Positions 6,660 through 7,957 of a stretch of DNA of 7,957 nt are shown here, piece after piece (position 1 is the stretch's first letter; each line of letters starts with the position of its first letter). The translations under genes and the position numbers were made by a program. A model generated the notes under the pieces. It had not been told where the DNA came from and made no database searches. It was given only the letters and a program-made list of their open reading frames with translations. Origin of the DNA: Oscillospiraceae bacterium (GTDB lineage Bacteria > Bacillota > Clostridia > Oscillospirales > Acutalibacteraceae); NCBI GenBank assembly GCA_902782805.1, contig CACZON010000110.1, positions 1 through 7,957 of the forward strand. The letters are read 5' to 3'.

Positions 6660-7610
6660 ATGATCATCGTTCAGATTCTGATCGCGCTGCTCTTCGTATC
6701 CGGCGTTTTGATCGGCGCGCCCTCGGTCGTTATGTACCGGATCGTATTCGGGCGCAAGGACCGGCCGCACCTTTCACAGAGCGATCTTTCGAAAACCTAT
6801 TACGCGCCGTACGCCGAAACGCTCCTGCGCGCTTTCGGCGAGCTTCAAAAGCTGCCGAAGGAACCCGTTGCGCTCTATTCGTTCGACGGACTGCGGCTTT
6901 ACGGCGAATGGTACGACGGCGGTTTTTCAAAGACGGTGATCTTCTGCCACGGTTACGGCGGCACGCCGTATCATCAGTTTTCGCCCCAGGCTCTCGCGCT
7001 CTATAAAGCCGGCTTTAATCTGCTGTTTCCGATCCAGCGCGCCCACAACGAGAGCGAAGGGAAGCATACGACGCTCGGAATTTTTGAATCGAAGGACCTG
7101 CTCCTCTGGATCGAGTGGGCAAAAAAGCAGCCTGAATGTAAAGAGATTCTACTTTACGGGATCTCGATGGGCTGCTCGGCGATCGAATACGCGAGCGACG
7201 CGCTCGATCACGATACGATCCGCGGAATGATCCTCGACTGCGGATTTACTTCGCCCTGGGATCAGCTTTCGTTCGACGCGAAAAAGCACCATCTGCCGGC
7301 GAAGGTTTTTCTGCCGCTGATCGCTTTTTACGCAAAACGATGGATCGTGATCGATCTCCGCAAGGATACCCGGGAGTTTCTCCCGAAAGCCGCCGTTCCC
7401 GCGCTTTTCTGCCACGGGACGGCCGATCAGACGGTTCCGCTTTCGCAGGGGCTCAAAAATTACGAAGCCTGCGCCTCCGAAAAGGAAAAATACATCGTGG
7501 AAGGCGCGGGACACACGCTTTGTTATCTCTGCGGCGGTGAAAATGCCGCCGTTGTATTAGATCAGTTCATACAAAAACACTTTACGGTAAAGGAAAGGAA
7601 CGAACCATGA
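6660..7610 (+). CDS. Membrane-anchored alpha/beta hydrolase
   Basis: This 316-residue serine hydrolase has an N-terminal hydrophobic anchor (about residues 2-25) followed by an alpha/beta hydrolase fold. Motifs: HGYGG (97-101, oxyanion region), RAHNESEGK (127-135), nucleophile elbow GISMG (167-171, Ser169), HGTADQTVP (252-260, Asp256 as probable acid) and GAGHT (282-286, His285). The Ser-Asp-His triad therefore looks complete. It resembles the broad group of bacterial hydrolases with the RxHGxSEG signature, whose members act on esters or lipids; the specific substrate is unknown. It begins 16 nt after the fusion gene with AGGA (6647-6650) 9 nt ahead of the ATG, and overlaps the DegV-family gene by 4 nt. 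In this setting a thioesterase, lipase or acyl-remodelling role at the membrane is plausible but inferred. No signal peptidase or lipobox site was seen, so the N-terminus probably stays as an anchor. Confidence 0.85.
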   Translation: MIIVQILIALLFVSGVLIGAPSVVMYRIVFGRKDRPHLSQSDLSKTYYAPYAETLLRAFGELQKLPKEPVALYSFDGLRLYGEWYDGGFSKTVIFCHGYGGTPYHQFSPQALALYKAGFNLLFPIQRAHNESEGKHTTLGIFESKDLLLWIEWAKKQPECKEILLYGISMGCSAIEYASDALDHDTIRGMILDCGFTSPWDQLSFDAKKHHLPAKVFLPLIAFYAKRWIVIDLRKDTREFLPKAAVPALFCHGTADQTVPLSQGLKNYEACASEKEKYIVEGAGHTLCYLCGGENAAVVLDQFIQKHFTVKERNEP

Positions 7611-7957
7611 AAGACTTTGTCATTATCGCCGACGGTACATGCGACCTGAAAGAAGAATTCCGCAGGGAATACGAAATCGAGATCATCCCCGGACACATCA
7701 AGCTGCCCGACGGCAGCGAGATCGAAGCGTATCTCGATTGGAACACGACCCCGCGCGACGAATTCTACGCCGATCTCAAGAAGAATCCGAACGGATACGC
7801 CACCTCTCCGGCCAATATCGCCCAGTTCGCGGCGAAATTCGCGGAGCTGATCGAAAAGGGGGAAAGCAGAATCCTCGTGATGACGATCTCGAGCGGCATT
7901 TCCGGCGCGTTCAATTTTGCGCGCAAGGCCCGCGAGGAGACGCTCGAAAAATACCCC
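7607..7957 (+). CDS. DegV-family fatty-acid-binding protein, N-terminal part (3' end outside window)
   Basis: The first 117 codons of a DegV-family protein run off the right edge. DegV proteins bind a fatty acid in a deep pocket, and FakB members hand it to the kinase FakA to make acyl-phosphate for phospholipid synthesis in Gram-positive bacteria. Visible signatures are the opening strand FVIIADGTCDL (4-14), YATSPANIAQF (68-78) and the ISSGISGAF segment (95-103), each at the place expected for the family. The start ATG overlaps the hydrolase stop codon (ATGA) and has AGGAAAGGA (7591-7599) 7 nt upstream. The position ties fatty-acid supply to the acyl-activating genes upstream (inference). 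Whether it is a true FakB depends on FakA elsewhere in the genome. Family assignment is firm; the C-terminal half is not visible. Confidence 0.9.
   Translation, partial: MKDFVIIADGTCDLKEEFRREYEIEIIPGHIKLPDGSEIEAYLDWNTTPRDEFYADLKKNPNGYATSPANIAQFAAKFAELIEKGESRILVMTISSGISGAFNFARKAREETLEKYP

Overview
The window looks like chromosomal DNA of a fairly GC-rich member of the Bacillota, most likely a Clostridia-type gut bacterium. That is an inference from the trigger factor, the DegV-family protein, the AGGAGG-type ribosome binding sites and the tight co-directional packing; no rRNA or marker gene pins the lineage. All nine genes are on the + strand. No tRNA, rRNA, CRISPR array, insertion sequence or phage gene was seen.

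Layout: positions 2-457 hold the 3' end of the trigger factor gene (tig), closed by a probable intrinsic terminator at about 474-510. A strong-looking promoter (TTGAAA, 17-bp spacer, extended TGATATGAT) follows at 598-626, preceded by A-tracts in 10-bp phase. From 689 to the end of the window runs one tightly packed gene train: (1) an acyl-adenylating enzyme fused to a C-terminal acyl carrier domain; (2) and (3) two tandem PlsC-type acyltransferases; (4) a second, stand-alone acyl-adenylating enzyme; (5) a free acyl carrier protein; (6) a fusion of an LRAT/NlpC-P60-type acyltransferase domain with a divergent Sfp-type phosphopantetheinyl transferase-like domain; (7) a membrane-anchored alpha/beta hydrolase; (8) the start of a DegV-family (fatty-acid-binding) protein cut by the window edge. 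Six of the seven junctions are overlaps or gaps of 12 nt or less, and the remaining gap is 16 nt, so the set is probably one transcript with translational coupling.

How the genes could work together (inference): the two adenylating enzymes activate carboxylic acids, probably fatty acids, and load them on the fused and free carrier proteins. The PPTase-like domain may prime these carriers. The PlsC-type enzymes and the LRAT domain are candidates for transferring the acyl groups to glycerol-phosphate-like, amino or lipid acceptors. The hydrolase may trim, release or remodel product at the membrane, and DegV may supply fatty acids. There is no ketosynthase, reductase or NRPS condensation domain, so this resembles an acyl-transfer pathway for a specialised lipid rather than a polyketide or peptide assembly line. 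I do not recognise it as a named, characterised pathway, and the product cannot be read from sequence. Its most unusual part is the LRAT-PPTase fusion, whose PPTase half retains the metal-binding D-x-E but has lost the usual SHS and WxxKEA signatures.
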